Part shown: piece by piece, positions 36,491 to 47,924 of the stretch | Numbering within the stretch: the first letter of the stretch is position 1 | Layout: each line of letters begins with the position of its first letter | Assembly: GCF_001665625.1 (NCBI RefSeq) | Contig: NZ_LZSY01000020.1 | Location: 22,001 to 86,000 of the forward strand | Direction of reading: 5' to 3' | DNA: 64,000 nucleotides | From: Mycolicibacterium peregrinum | GTDB lineage: Bacteria; Actinomycetota; Actinomycetes; Mycobacteriales; Mycobacteriaceae | Program-made: the position numbers and the translations under genes | Notes under the pieces: generated by a model | The model's input: the letters and a program-made list of their open reading frames with translations, nothing else | Databases searched by the model: none | Told to the model about the DNA's origin: nothing

Positions 36491-36943
36491 TTATGGTCGC
36501 GCAGGCGGTGCCGGTGTCGGCGGGGTCTCAGGACGCTCTGAGTTGTTTCCCGGGCCGGGTCCCCAACCAGGGCCGCCGGGGCCGGACGAGCCGGGGCCAC
36601 CAGGACCACCGGGACCCCACGGCGGCATCATGCCGTGCCGTGGGCCCATCTGCCCTGGGCCGCCACCGGGTCCGCCGTGGTGGAACATCATCATGCCGCC
36701 ACGGTCATGGCCACCGCGATGGTGATGGCCGCCGCCACCGGAATGCGCGCCGAGGAAGAAGCCGGTGCCGAAGACCACGGCAACGATAAAAACGCTGCCG
36801 GCGGCGATGCCGACCCACGCGAGCGCCTGCATGAGCCGGCTCGGCTTGTTCTCGGCGGGCGGGGGTGCCACTACTGCCGGCTGAGCCGCCGGTGCGACCA
36901 CCGGCTCGGTCGCAGGTTCAGGATCGGGGGGTGTTTCAGTCAT
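36491..36943 (-). CDS. Membrane protein with His/Met/Gly-rich tail
   Basis: 150 residues. Pro/Ala-rich cytoplasmic start, one membrane helix (about 40-66, [20 protein letters not shown]), then a low-complexity outer tail with [16 protein letters not shown] and [10 protein letters not shown], followed by Gly/Pro repeats and a Pro-rich end. The His/Met clusters could bind copper or iron (inference). It lies 50 nt upstream of the FurA-like gene on the same strand, which supports a metal link. Confidence 0.6.
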   Translation of the reverse strand: MTETPPDPEPATEPVVAPAAQPAVVAPPPAENKPSRLMQALAWVGIAAGSVFIVAVVFGTGFFLGAHSGGGGHHHRGGHDRGGMMMFHHGGPGGGPGQMGPRHGMMPPWGPGGPGGPGSSGPGGPGWGPGPGNNSERPETPPTPAPPARP

Positions 36944-37102
36944 GACACGAGCATGCGAGCACTGCTGAGGTGCAGATCAAGAATTGGCTATGAATCAGCT
37001 GTGAAGGCGCGGGGAGGGAGCTTCGCTACGGGTTTTGCGCCGCCGTTTTCTACCCAGAGGCTGCTCGCACACGCGGACCACAGCCCTGCGGTAGAAATCG
37101 GC

Positions 37103-37133
37103 GCGAAGCCGAAGCCGAAGCCGAAGGCGAAGA
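37103..37133. repeat. Hexanucleotide tandem repeat (GAAGCC)
   Basis: Four near-perfect GCCGAA units followed by a degenerate one, in the 201-nt gap between the His-rich membrane gene and the DUF4185 gene end. A possible slippage site; no coding role seen. The rest of this gap shows nothing I recognise. Confidence 0.6.
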
Positions 37134-37144
37134 GGGGTCCGGAA

Positions 37145-38278
37145 CTACTGCTCCCAGGGCTTGAACGGGTTCACCGCGTACTGGATGACCCGGTACGGGG
37201 TGCCACCGCGGGCCATGGTGTTCCACTGGCTGATGAAAACCCGGACCTGATCCAGCGTGGAACCGGGCGAGATGTACCCGCCGTAGGGCTGGGCCAGCTC
37301 GTTCACCTCCGGCGGCGGCAACGAGTCGACCGGGTCCGGCCAGGCACTGGCGAACACGACCGTGGTCACCGGTGCGCTACCCAAACCGGTGGGGTCGTAG
37401 GCGACCCGCATCTCCATGTTCCCGGTGGTGGCGTTGAAGTAGGACAGCACGGGCTTGCCATCGATCTGCCGAATACTCATCTCCCCCACCCGGTCGGAGA
37501 ACAACGCAGTCGGGGGCTTGCCCCAGCCACCGGTGCTCGACCAGCCCTGCCAGGTGGCCCGGTCGGTGAAGGTCTTCGGGTTGGCCCGGTACAGGAACGC
37601 CGGGCTGCTGCGGTCGAAATTGTTGGCCAGGATGTACACCCAGCCGCTGGGCGAATCCGGCGCCGGGACCGGGTCGTAATAGCCGGTGATCTGCGACTGG
37701 GCGCCGCCCTGATACTTGGCCTCCCGCACCGACCCCGGTACCGTGGGCCAATTCGGCTGGGCGGCATCCGCTTTCACCAACCGAGAACTGTACGGCTTGA
37801 GGTTGTAGGTGGTGGTCACCAGCATGTAGTTCTCGCGGTTGATGGAGATCACGCCGGCGGGCAACTGCGACGAACCGGGCGGCGCGGTGTCGGCCAGCAA
37901 CGGCTTGTCCACCCCGGTGACCCCGCGGTAGCGCACGCCGCCGGCATCCTCGATCGAATCGGCATCCACATGCAGCGCCACCGGTGAGTGCCAGCCGCCG
38001 AAGCCGACGGCCTGCCCCGCGAAGCTGTCACCGCAGACCTGGAGCACCCGGCTGGGGAACTCCATGAACTCACACAGGTCGGTGGCACCGATGCCGTAAT
38101 CGCGGGTAGGAGTACCGGTTCCGGCGCTCGGGCCGATGCGCAGCACCTGACCGGGGGCCAGCGGGGGCACCACCGGATCGCCGAAGAAGGGACTCGCACC
38201 GGCCGCCGGCATCGCCGAAATGGCATTCCAGCAGAGAAAAACCGAGAGAACGCCTGCTGGAATGCGGTTTCGACGCAA
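37145..38278 (-). CDS. Secreted DUF4185 protein with repeat-derived signal peptide
   Basis: 377 residues. The mature part matches DUF4185-type secreted proteins (YGIGATDLCEFMEFPSRVLQ, GGWHSPVALHVDADS, GWVYILANNFDRSSPAFLYR), likely the Rv3707c homologue since asd lies upstream. The TTG start at 38278 gives IPAGVLSVFLCWNAISA as hydrophobic core, and this stretch is encoded by a dispersed 63-bp palindromic repeat. A shorter start (ATG at MPAAGASPFFG) would leave no signal peptide. TTG lies 6 nt after the asd stop without a clear ribosome site. Confidence 0.7.
   Translation of the reverse strand: MRRNRIPAGVLSVFLCWNAISAMPAAGASPFFGDPVVPPLAPGQVLRIGPSAGTGTPTRDYGIGATDLCEFMEFPSRVLQVCGDSFAGQAVGFGGWHSPVALHVDADSIEDAGGVRYRGVTGVDKPLLADTAPPGSSQLPAGVISINRENYMLVTTTYNLKPYSSRLVKADAAQPNWPTVPGSVREAKYQGGAQSQITGYYDPVPAPDSPSGWVYILANNFDRSSPAFLYRANPKTFTDRATWQGWSSTGGWGKPPTALFSDRVGEMSIRQIDGKPVLSYFNATTGNMEMRVAYDPTGLGSAPVTTVVFASAWPDPVDSLPPPEVNELAQPYGGYISPGSTLDQVRVFISQWNTMARGGTPYRVIQYAVNPFKPWEQ
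38213..38275 (-). repeat. Dispersed palindromic repeat, copy A
   Basis: About 63 bp. Outer arms CGCCGAAATGGCATTCCAGC and CTGGAATGCGGTTTCG form an imperfect inverted repeat around a pyrimidine-rich centre. It shares arms and centre with copies B, C and D. This copy covers the first codons of the DUF4185 gene. Confidence 0.85.
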
Positions 38279-38284
38279 GGCGGT

Positions 38285-40586
<2,302 letters not shown>

Positions 40587-40660
40587 TATCTAACCCTTCA
40601 GAACGCTGGATTGAGTCCCACACAGGATAAGGGAGACGCGCACGCGGTTTTCCCCGCCGG

Positions 40661-40666
40661 TAGCTT
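40661..40666 (+). promoter_or_regulatory. Candidate -10 for leaderless nitroreductase mRNA
   Basis: TAGCTT ends 7 nt before the GTG start at 40674, and no ribosome site precedes that start. This spacing fits a leaderless transcript, common in mycobacteria. No clear -35. Confidence 0.4.
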
Positions 40667-40673
40667 GGCTGAC

Positions 40674-41273
40674 GTGCCTGCCACGCCGAACGGCCGCCTG
40701 GCCAGCACCAGCGTGCCGATCCACCCCGATCTCGCAGCCCGCTGGAGCCCCCGGGCCTTCGACCCCGACGCCGCCATCGCCGCTGACCAGCTCACCGCAC
40801 TGCTGGAGGCCGCGCGCTGGGCCGCCAGCTGGGGCCACCGTCAACCGGTGCGATTCGTGGTCGGGATCAGAGGCGACGAGACATTCGCCACACTGGCCGG
40901 CCTGCTCAAACGCGGCAACAGCTATGCCCAGGCCGCCTCCGCGCTGATCCTGGTGTGCGCAGATGAAGGAGAAGACGAGAGGACCGCACGGTATGCCTGC
41001 GTCGACGCCGGAGCGGCGATCGCACAGCTCACCGTCGAGGCGGTGTCCCGCGGGCTGATCGCCCATCCGATGGCCGGCTTCGACGTGGACGGGGCTCAGG
41101 CAGCGTTCGAGATTCCGGACGGGGTGCGGCCCATCGCGGCGGTGGCCGTCGGCACGCTCGGGGACTACTCCGAAATGGGTGAGGAAATTGCCGAGCGCGA
41201 CGGTCGGCCCCGGGAACGGCTGCCTTTGAACCAGATCGCATTTGGTGGTCGCTGGGGAATTCCGCTCGGCTGA
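40674..41273 (+). CDS. Nitroreductase-family FMN oxidoreductase
   Basis: 199 residues from GTG 40674. The N-terminus follows the nitroreductase pattern RWSPRAFDPDAAIAADQLTA, then LEAARWAASWGHRQPVRFVV (FMN contacts), and ends QIAFGGRWG. Substrate unknown; the family uses NAD(P)H and FMN to reduce nitroaromatics, flavins or quinones. Divergent from lysC with a short shared regulatory region. Confidence 0.85.
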   Translation: MPATPNGRLASTSVPIHPDLAARWSPRAFDPDAAIAADQLTALLEAARWAASWGHRQPVRFVVGIRGDETFATLAGLLKRGNSYAQAASALILVCADEGEDERTARYACVDAGAAIAQLTVEAVSRGLIAHPMAGFDVDGAQAAFEIPDGVRPIAAVAVGTLGDYSEMGEEIAERDGRPRERLPLNQIAFGGRWGIPLG

Positions 41274-41317
41274 AGGCCTCACCGGCTAGTTTTGGTGGAG
41301 CACCGGGAGAGGAACAC

Positions 41318-42265
41318 ATGGCACGACAGGCCATCCGCAAAGCCGTCATCCCCGCCGCGGGAATAGGTTCGCGTCTCCTGCCGCTGACCAAGGCCATTCC
41401 CAAGGAGATGCTCCCAGTCGGCGACAAGCCGGTCATCGAGCACACGGTGCGCGAGCTGGTCAACTCCGGGATCACCGACATCACGATCGTCGTCTCCGGT
41501 GGAAAGAACTTGATAGAGGAGCATTTTCGGCCCAATACGACGCTGGTGGATCAGCTGCGTGCGGACGGCAAGGACGCCTACGCCGACGCCGTCGCGGAGG
41601 TCGGCGAGCTGTCCGCGCGGGGCCACATCACCTATCTCCATCAGCACGGTCCGTATGGCAACGGCACGCCGGTGCTCAATGCCTCACGCTCGTTCGGTGA
41701 CGAGCCGGTCCTGGTGTTGTGGCCCGACGACGTATTCGTCGCCGAGGTGCCGCGCGCCCAACAACTGATCCGGGCCTACGAACAGACCTCAGCCCCTGTG
41801 CTGGCGTTGATGCCGATGGCTCCGGAGAATTCGCGTCGATACGGCGTGCCGATCATCGACGAGGAGTTGGACGGCGGGCTTCTGAGGATCAGTGGAATCG
41901 TCGAGAAGCCGCAGCCACATGAGGCCCGCTCCGACTACGCCGCGATCGGCGGCTACGTCGTCACACCCGGCATCATCGACGAGTTGCGTGAGCAGACCAA
42001 CCGCTGGTACCAGCAGACCCAGCCCGGCGAGATCTACCTGACCGACGCGATCAACGCCCACGCCAAGGACCACGCTGTCTACGGCCAGGTGATACAGGGC
42101 CACTGGTATGACACCGGCAATCCCCCCGACTATCTGGTCGCCCAGTTCGCGTTCGCGCTGGCCCATCCCGAATACGGCCCCGTGCTGCGGCAATTGGCCG
42201 ACGAGTTGGAGGGACCGCTGCTGCACAAGCTTTCGCAGGACATCGGAGAGGGCCGGTCCACATGA
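41318..42265 (+). CDS. galU: UTP-glucose-1-phosphate uridylyltransferase
   Basis: 315 residues. Nucleotidyltransferase signature AVIPAAGIGSRLLPLTKAIP followed by KEMLPVGDKPVIEHTVRELV, then GKNLIEEHF and the sugar/metal block VLWPDDVFV. It makes UDP-glucose from glucose-1-phosphate and UTP for cell-envelope and trehalose pathways. The stop overlaps the start of the next gene (ATGA). A second galU elsewhere is possible, since this is not the usual actinobacterial neighbourhood. Confidence 0.9.
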   Translation: MARQAIRKAVIPAAGIGSRLLPLTKAIPKEMLPVGDKPVIEHTVRELVNSGITDITIVVSGGKNLIEEHFRPNTTLVDQLRADGKDAYADAVAEVGELSARGHITYLHQHGPYGNGTPVLNASRSFGDEPVLVLWPDDVFVAEVPRAQQLIRAYEQTSAPVLALMPMAPENSRRYGVPIIDEELDGGLLRISGIVEKPQPHEARSDYAAIGGYVVTPGIIDELREQTNRWYQQTQPGEIYLTDAINAHAKDHAVYGQVIQGHWYDTGNPPDYLVAQFAFALAHPEYGPVLRQLADELEGPLLHKLSQDIGEGRST

Positions 42266-43632
42266 ACCTGTCGCTGACCAATGGCCTGATCCCGATAACG
42301 CTGCAACTGCTCGCACTTGTCGCGATCGTGGTCGCGATCGGTCGCGGCCGGCCACGGGAGTGGATGAGGCGATGGCTGCTCGCGGCAGTGTTGGTCGGCG
42401 TCGGCCTGGCTGGTGCCGCACGGCTGTTCGTGCGGCACCAGGGCTGGTCCGCCGATGCCATCTCGTTCGGCACCATTTTCTGGACGGCGATGTTCGGATT
42501 CGCCGCGACGGTTCTCGTCACCGGTTGGCGGGGCAGTGCGTGGTGGCGCCGAATCGTATCGGTGCTGTCGGTGGTGTTGACGGTGGTGTGTGGTCTGGCC
42601 GCACTCAACACCGCCACCGGCTATTTCCCCACGGTCCGCGCGGCCTGGCTCCGGGTGACGCACACAGAGCCCGAACAGTGGATCGACGAATCCCAGCTCG
42701 CCGCGCTTCGAGAGTCCGGTGAGATACCTACGCGCGGCACGGTGGTACGCGTGGACATCCCGTCCGACGCATCGGGTTTCGCGCACCGGACCGAGGTGGT
42801 CTACCTCCCGCCGGCCTGGTTCGCCACCAACCCGCCGCCGCAACTACCCGCGGTCATCATGATGGGCGGCGAATTCAACCATCCCAACGACTGGCTGCAA
42901 TCGACCGGCGCCTTGCAGGCCCTCGACGACTTTGCCGCGCTGCACCACGGCAATGCTCCGGTCTTCGTATTCCCCGACATCGCAGGCAAGTTCAGCAACG
43001 ACACCGAATGCGTCGACGGCACCCGTGGCAACGCCGCCTCCCACCTGACGAAAGATCTCGTGCCCTACCTGATTTCACGTTTCGGCGTCAGCCCGAAGGC
43101 GCAGAACTGGGGACTGGCCGGGTGGTCTTCGGGCGCGACGTGCGCCCTGAACACCGCGGTGCGCAATCCCGAGATGTTCAGCGCCTTCGTCTGGCTGGAC
43201 GGCACACTCGGCCCGAATGCGGGCACCAAGGACCAGACCATCGCACGGCTCTTCGGTGGCGACCGAGCGGCCTGGGAGGCATTCGACCCCAAGACCGTGG
43301 TCACCCGGCACGGCCCGTACGACGCCATGGCGGCATGGCTCGGTGTCGGCGAAAGCACGCCGACCGTCCACCGTGACGGCACCACCACGCCCCCATCCGA
43401 AGAGGCGATAGCCGGCTGGGACACGTTCTCCGAAGAGCACGCCTCCAACGCCAACAAGCTGTGCGCCCTGCTGAGCGGTTACAACGTCGAATGCTCGGTG
43501 GTGGGCTACAAGGGTGGACACGATTTCCAGGCGGCCAGTGCGGCATTCGACGCAGCACTGCCCTGGATGGCCTGGCGGCTGGGCACCCCGAATGTACGGG
43601 AAAGGACCCTGCCCGGAACAGGCGAGAAGTAG
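42262..43632 (+). CDS. Membrane-anchored esterase-like alpha/beta hydrolase
   Basis: 456 residues. The N-terminal 130 residues contain about four membrane helices (LIPITLQLLALVAIVVAIGR, IVSVLSVVLTVVCGLAALNT). The C-terminal part is an esterase-D/mycolyltransferase-like hydrolase with nucleophile elbow GWSSG (LAGWSSGATCALNTAVRNPE), a plausible Asp region (VWLDGTLG) and His near KGGHDF. It probably acts on an envelope lipid or sugar ester outside the membrane. Coupled to galU by a 4-nt overlap. Confidence 0.75.
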   Translation: MNLSLTNGLIPITLQLLALVAIVVAIGRGRPREWMRRWLLAAVLVGVGLAGAARLFVRHQGWSADAISFGTIFWTAMFGFAATVLVTGWRGSAWWRRIVSVLSVVLTVVCGLAALNTATGYFPTVRAAWLRVTHTEPEQWIDESQLAALRESGEIPTRGTVVRVDIPSDASGFAHRTEVVYLPPAWFATNPPPQLPAVIMMGGEFNHPNDWLQSTGALQALDDFAALHHGNAPVFVFPDIAGKFSNDTECVDGTRGNAASHLTKDLVPYLISRFGVSPKAQNWGLAGWSSGATCALNTAVRNPEMFSAFVWLDGTLGPNAGTKDQTIARLFGGDRAAWEAFDPKTVVTRHGPYDAMAAWLGVGESTPTVHRDGTTTPPSEEAIAGWDTFSEEHASNANKLCALLSGYNVECSVVGYKGGHDFQAASAAFDAALPWMAWRLGTPNVRERTLPGTGEK

Positions 43633-43639
43633 CCGGCCA

Positions 43640-44362
43640 CTACTTCCAGAGCGCCTCCAGCGACGTCACCGACTGGCCGAGGGCCCGGGCACTCAACGCC
43701 CGCAGCGCACGCCGTTCGACGACCTCGAAACTCGCACCCACGTGTTCGTGTAGCGCGCTGCGGCCGGCGTCGAGCTCGTCGTCGAGCAGCAGGTCGACGA
43801 TCTGCAGGTGCTCGGTGATGGTCGCGGTCACCCGCTCCTCGGTGACGAAGTCGTACATCCGGATCAGCCGGATCCGCCGGTTGACGTTGTCGAGCGCAGC
43901 CACCATCGCCGCGTTGCCCGACGCGGTGCACAACGCGATGTGGAACCCCTCGTCCAGCAGCACCATGTCCGCCTCCGGCGGGGGCGGGCTGGCTTTCAGT
44001 TCTGCCCATTCGGCACGTAGTGCGGCCAGCCGGTCTTTGTCGTACTGCAGTTCGTCGGTTTCCAGAATTCGTGCGATGCCGCGCAGTTCGATCGTGACGC
44101 GCAGCTCGTAGAGGTCCCGGACACCGGCGATGTCGAGGGCCACCGGGTAGTACCCGTCCGAGCGCCGCTCAAGCAGGCCGTCGGCGTGCAGCCGGACCAG
44201 CGCCTCTCTCAGCGGGGTCCGGCTGACGTCGAGCGCCTCGCACAGTTGGGTCTCGACGAGCCGGGTGCGGTGATCGATCTCGCCGACCATGAGCTTCTTA
44301 CCCAGGTCCACATAGACCCGGTCACGCAGCGATACCGGCTGCTCGACCCGGATGCCGGTCAA
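43640..44362 (-). CDS. GntR/FCD-family regulator
   Basis: 240 residues. N-terminal winged helix ([20 protein letters not shown]) and C-terminal FCD helical domain ([16 protein letters not shown], metal-binding His in [14 protein letters not shown] and [10 protein letters not shown]). It is the last gene of a permease-hydrolase-regulator operon; its TTG start overlaps the hydrolase stop. It probably represses the operon through the GTATAC palindrome at 46354-46371 until the imported substrate is present. Confidence 0.85.
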   Translation of the reverse strand: MTGIRVEQPVSLRDRVYVDLGKKLMVGEIDHRTRLVETQLCEALDVSRTPLREALVRLHADGLLERRSDGYYPVALDIAGVRDLYELRVTIELRGIARILETDELQYDKDRLAALRAEWAELKASPPPPEADMVLLDEGFHIALCTASGNAAMVAALDNVNRRIRLIRMYDFVTEERVTATITEHLQIVDLLLDDELDAGRSALHEHVGASFEVVERRALRALSARALGQSVTSLEALWK

Positions 44363-45045
44363 TGCAGCTCCTTGAGCGCGGCCACCACGTCAATGCTGGC
44401 GGCATGCGCCCCGAACACCCCGCCCTGCATGGTGATCATGTTCAGCGCCGCAACGTGATTGGCGTAGTCGGTGGCACCGGTGGCATCCGAGACGACCAGG
44501 CACTCGTAGCCCCGGTCGTTGGCGTCGCGCATGGTGGTGTGCACGCATACGTCGGTGGTGATCCCGGTGAAGATGATGTGTGTGATGCCACGGCTGTGCA
44601 GCACCAGGTCGAGGTCGGTCGCGTAGAAGCTCCCCTTGCCAGGCTTGTCGATGACGGGTTCTCCTGGCAGAGCAGCCATCTCGGGTACCAACCGCCAACC
44701 CGGCTCGCCTCGGGTGAGGATCCGTCCGCACGGTCCGGTCGATCCGATCTCGGCGCCGATCTGCGCCGACCGCCACCGTTTGTTGGCGGGCAGGTCCGAC
44801 AGGTCTGGGCGGTGGCCCTCGCGGGTGTGAACGATGAACAATCCGGCCGCCCGGGCCGCGGCGAGCACCTCCTGCGCAGGACCGAGCGGGGTACGGACCA
44901 GAGAGAGGTCATAGCCCATGCTGTCGACGTAGCCGCCCTCACCGCAGAAGTCGACCTGCCAGTCGATGTTGATCAACGCGGTGCGGCCGGCGGGGACGTC
45001 ACCGTCATACGGCCAGACGTAGGGGTTGGCCTCGATCGTGATCAT
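44359..45045 (-). CDS. Isochorismatase-family cysteine hydrolase (biuret hydrolase-like)
   Basis: 228 residues from ATG 45045. Catalytic triad of the family: Asp in [10 protein letters not shown], Lys in [14 protein letters not shown], Cys in [19 protein letters not shown]. The remaining pattern ([19 protein letters not shown] at the start) recalls biuret amidohydrolase and related ureide hydrolases. With an NCS1 permease and a GntR regulator, uptake and hydrolysis of a nitrogen-rich ureide is likely; the exact substrate is not certain. Confidence 0.8.
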   Translation of the reverse strand: MITIEANPYVWPYDGDVPAGRTALINIDWQVDFCGEGGYVDSMGYDLSLVRTPLGPAQEVLAAARAAGLFIVHTREGHRPDLSDLPANKRWRSAQIGAEIGSTGPCGRILTRGEPGWRLVPEMAALPGEPVIDKPGKGSFYATDLDLVLHSRGITHIIFTGITTDVCVHTTMRDANDRGYECLVVSDATGATDYANHVAALNMITMQGGVFGAHAASIDVVAALKELH

Positions 45046-46349
45046 GCGTTTTCTCCCACGAGGGCCGGTTGCACAGCGCGGACCGGCAGGTACGCCAACG
45101 CGGTGAAGGCCAGTCCACCGACCACCATCGCCACCACCGCGTCGGACAGTTGCGGGGCGTAGAAGTGCGTCAGCAGCGCGCCTCCGGCTCCGATTCCCCA
45201 CGCCGCGAACGGTTTCCAGGCAATCGCTGCCGTGGCTCGACGGCGGGCGAACACCAGCTGGTCGAGGATCAACACGATGCCTATCGGGGGCACCAGCACC
45301 CCGAGGATGTTCAGCCACGTCGCGAAGTATGACCAGATGCCTGCGACGGCTGCGACGGTTCCCACCACACCCAGCACGATCGTCAACTGACGCATGGTCT
45401 TTCCGGTGATGTTGCCGAACCCGACCGCACCGTTGTAGAGGCAGTGCGCACACACGCTGCCGAGGTTGACGAAGACGAAGACGATCGCCAACGGCACCAG
45501 GACTCCCCCGGCGCCGACCAGGACATGCAGGAAGTCACCGCCCGCCGTACCGGGTGCGGCAGCGGCGCCCAGTGCGACCACGAGCGCGCCGGCCAGCTGA
45601 GCGATGAGATAGGCGACCGGAAACGCGGAGAATGCCGCCAACGCGCCTTCTCTGCCGTTGCGGGCCCACCGGGTGAAGTCAGCGGTCATGGTCCCCGAGT
45701 CGGCGAAGCAGGCGAACACCATGGTCACCGCGACGCCGAAGCCGAAGGCGCTCACGCCGGCGCCGCCGCCGTAGGACAACGCGGAGCCGATACCGTGATC
45801 GGCCGCCGCCAACACCACGGCCACCACTCCGAGCGGGATGAACAGGACCGACGCCACCACCCCGATCCAGGAGATCGCCCGGATCCCGACGAAGGTCAAC
45901 GCGACGAACAGCACCCCGGCCAACAGGGTGATCCACGGCGCGCTCCATCCCATCGAGAGGTTGAGCGTGGATCCGACCATGCCGGTCTGGAAGGCGAACC
46001 AGCCGATCACCAATGCCGACAGGAAGGCCGAGACAATGCGGAAACCCTTGGCCCCGAAGGTGTCCGCTGCGGTGAGCGCGAAATTCTTGCCGGATCGGCC
46101 GGCCAGGTAGCTCAGCGTGCCGACATAGCCCATCAGGATCAGGTCACCGACCACGATGGCGCCCATGCCCATGACGAAGCCGAGGTTGTAGACGACGATG
46201 CCCGCGAAGACAGCCGAGGTCATGATCATCGGGAAGCCGACCCACACCGCGGACACCGCGAACAGTGACTTGCGGGCGGTCAGTGGGACGGGCTGGTTCT
46301 CGTACTCCTCACCAAGCGCCGAATGCTGTTCGGCGAGCGCTGTATCCAT
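45042..46349 (-). CDS. NCS1-family permease (cytosine/purine/allantoin type)
   Basis: 435 residues with about 12 membrane helices, beginning [20 protein letters not shown], typical of NCS1 proton/sodium symporters (CodB-like). ATG 46349 was chosen because it starts the conserved part and lies just after the operator palindrome. It overlaps the hydrolase gene (ATGA). Likely imports the substrate of that hydrolase. Confidence 0.88.
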   Translation of the reverse strand: MDTALAEQHSALGEEYENQPVPLTARKSLFAVSAVWVGFPMIMTSAVFAGIVVYNLGFVMGMGAIVVGDLILMGYVGTLSYLAGRSGKNFALTAADTFGAKGFRIVSAFLSALVIGWFAFQTGMVGSTLNLSMGWSAPWITLLAGVLFVALTFVGIRAISWIGVVASVLFIPLGVVAVVLAAADHGIGSALSYGGGAGVSAFGFGVAVTMVFACFADSGTMTADFTRWARNGREGALAAFSAFPVAYLIAQLAGALVVALGAAAAPGTAGGDFLHVLVGAGGVLVPLAIVFVFVNLGSVCAHCLYNGAVGFGNITGKTMRQLTIVLGVVGTVAAVAGIWSYFATWLNILGVLVPPIGIVLILDQLVFARRRATAAIAWKPFAAWGIGAGGALLTHFYAPQLSDAVVAMVVGGLAFTALAYLPVRAVQPALVGENA

Positions 46350-46353
46350 GGCT

Positions 46354-46371
46354 GTATACCGTCGGGTATAC
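46354..46371 (-). promoter_or_regulatory. GntR-type operator upstream of NCS1 permease
   Basis: A perfect inverted repeat, GTATACC-GTCG-GGTATAC, 4 nt upstream of the permease start. GTATAC half-sites are typical for FCD-type GntR proteins. It is the obvious binding site for the regulator encoded at the end of this operon. Confidence 0.7.
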
Positions 46372-46467
46372 GGGTTTCCCTGGCATTTCTGTCGATGAAC
46401 GTTCCGTAACGAGGTCCTCACGGCCGTCCGGTACTCAGCTTTACGTCGTCGCAACACAACAAGTCGG

Positions 46468-46483
46468 TCCACGTAACAGAAAC
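46468..46483 (+). promoter_or_regulatory. Possible GlnR site upstream of amtB
   Basis: TCCAC-GTAACA-GAAAC fits the AC-n9-AC spacing of GlnR half-sites (GTnAC-n6-GAAAC), with a good GAAAC half and a weak first half. It lies about 55 nt before the amtB start. Mycobacterial amt and glutamine-synthetase genes are known GlnR targets. Confidence 0.4.
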
Positions 46484-46537
46484 GTCGTCAACTCCCAGTG
46501 ATCGGCCCGACCGGGCCGCCACCCCCAGGAGATGTTG

Positions 46538-47791
46538 ATGGATACAGGAACCACGGCGTTCATGCTGTGTTGCATCATCGGCCTCACGCTGATGATCCCC
46601 GGCCTTGCCCTGTTCTACGGCGGCATGGTCTCGGTGAAGAGCTCGACCAACATGATGATGATGACGTTCGGCGCAGTCGCCCTCGTGGGCGTGCTGTGGG
46701 TGCTGTTCGGATTCTCGATGGTCTTCGGGACGTCCTACGGCGGATTCGTCGGCAGCTTCACCGAATTCGCCGGCATGAAGGACCTCATGGAGCCGATGAC
46801 CACGGTCGCGGGGCTCCCGGTCAGCTTGTTCTCCATCTTCCAGGCCCTGTTCGCGGCCATCACCGTGGCGCTGATCTCGGGTGCGGTCGCCGATCGGATG
46901 AAGTTCGGCGCCTGGATGATCTTCGCCGCCGCCTGGGCGGTGCTGGTGTACTTCCCGGTCGCACACTGGGTTTTCGCCTTCGACGGTGTCGTCACCGAGA
47001 ACTCGGTCGGCGGCTGGATCGCCAACAAGCTGCACGCCATCGACTTCGCCGGTGGCACCGCCGTCCACATCAACGCCGGCGCGGCCGCCCTGGCCGTGGC
47101 CATCGTGCTCGGCAAGTCAGCCATGTTCGGCCAGCTGCGCAAGCCGCACAACGTTCCGCTGACCCTGCTCGGCGCGGGCATGCTGTGGGCCGGCTGGTAT
47201 GCCTTCAACGGCGGATCCGCCCTGGCCGCAGGCAATTCCGCGGCAATCGTCATGGTGACCACTTTCGTCGCCACCTGCGCGGCCGTGTTGGCCTGGATCG
47301 GCGTCGAGAAACTCAAGGACGGCCACGTCACCGGCGTGGGCGCCGCCTCGGGCGCGATCACCGGCCTGGTGGCCATCACCCCGGCCTGCGGTGCGGTCAC
47401 CCCGATCGGTGCGATCTTCGTCGGCGGCATCGCCGGGGCGATCTGCGTCTACGCCGTCGGCTTCAAGGAGAAGCTGGGCTACGACGACTCGCTCGACGTG
47501 GTCGGCGTGCACCTGGTCGGCGGCGTGGTCGGCACTCTGCTGATCGGCTTCTTCGCCAGCGAGGGCATGCCCAATGCCACCAACGGCCTGTTCTACGGCG
47601 GCGGATTCGACCAGCTCTGGAAGCAGGCGGTTGCGGCCGGTGCGGTGATGGCCTACTCGTTCGCGGTTGCCTTCGCCATCGCGTTCGTCCTGAAGAAGAC
47701 CATCGGAATCCGCATCTCGTCCGAGGAAGAGGAGAAGGGTATCGACACCACATTCCACCGGGATTCGGCCTACGAGCTCGAATTCGCCTGA
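46538..47791 (+). CDS. amtB: Ammonium transporter
   Basis: 417 residues from ATG 46538, chosen because AGGAG lies 6 nt upstream (ATG 46532 would abut it). About 11 membrane helices; Amt blocks MIPGLALFYGGMVSVKSSTN and twin-His region (GTAVHINAGAAALAVA; DVVGVHLVGGVVGTLLIGFF). It imports ammonium and fits with the downstream glutamine-synthetase-like and GOGAT-like genes. A hairpin terminator follows it. Confidence 0.93.
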   Translation: MDTGTTAFMLCCIIGLTLMIPGLALFYGGMVSVKSSTNMMMMTFGAVALVGVLWVLFGFSMVFGTSYGGFVGSFTEFAGMKDLMEPMTTVAGLPVSLFSIFQALFAAITVALISGAVADRMKFGAWMIFAAAWAVLVYFPVAHWVFAFDGVVTENSVGGWIANKLHAIDFAGGTAVHINAGAAALAVAIVLGKSAMFGQLRKPHNVPLTLLGAGMLWAGWYAFNGGSALAAGNSAAIVMVTTFVATCAAVLAWIGVEKLKDGHVTGVGAASGAITGLVAITPACGAVTPIGAIFVGGIAGAICVYAVGFKEKLGYDDSLDVVGVHLVGGVVGTLLIGFFASEGMPNATNGLFYGGGFDQLWKQAVAAGAVMAYSFAVAFAIAFVLKKTIGIRISSEEEEKGIDTTFHRDSAYELEFA

Positions 47792-47804
47792 CAGAGAAGA
47801 TGAT

Positions 47805-47857
47805 CCCCGGCCCGGCTGCCGAGGACCCGCATCCGCGGCAGCCGGTGACCGGGGTTT
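47805..47857 (+). terminator. Hairpin between amtB and glnT
   Basis: Inner stem GGCTGCCG/CGGCAGCC (47814-47821 with 47836-47843) and outer CCCCGG/CCGGGG (47805-47810 with 47849-47854), followed by TTT. A probable terminator or attenuator after amtB. Confidence 0.6.
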
Positions 47858-47924
47858 CCTCGACTTGCAGAAGTTTCCTACCGTGATACTTTGATTCTCA
47901 ACAAGAGACGAAAGTGTTGGTGCT

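Noticed and set aside
47865..47890. Possible GlnR site before glnT
   Set aside because: GAAAC and a TCAC half-site are present but the spacing is one base short of AC-n9-AC.
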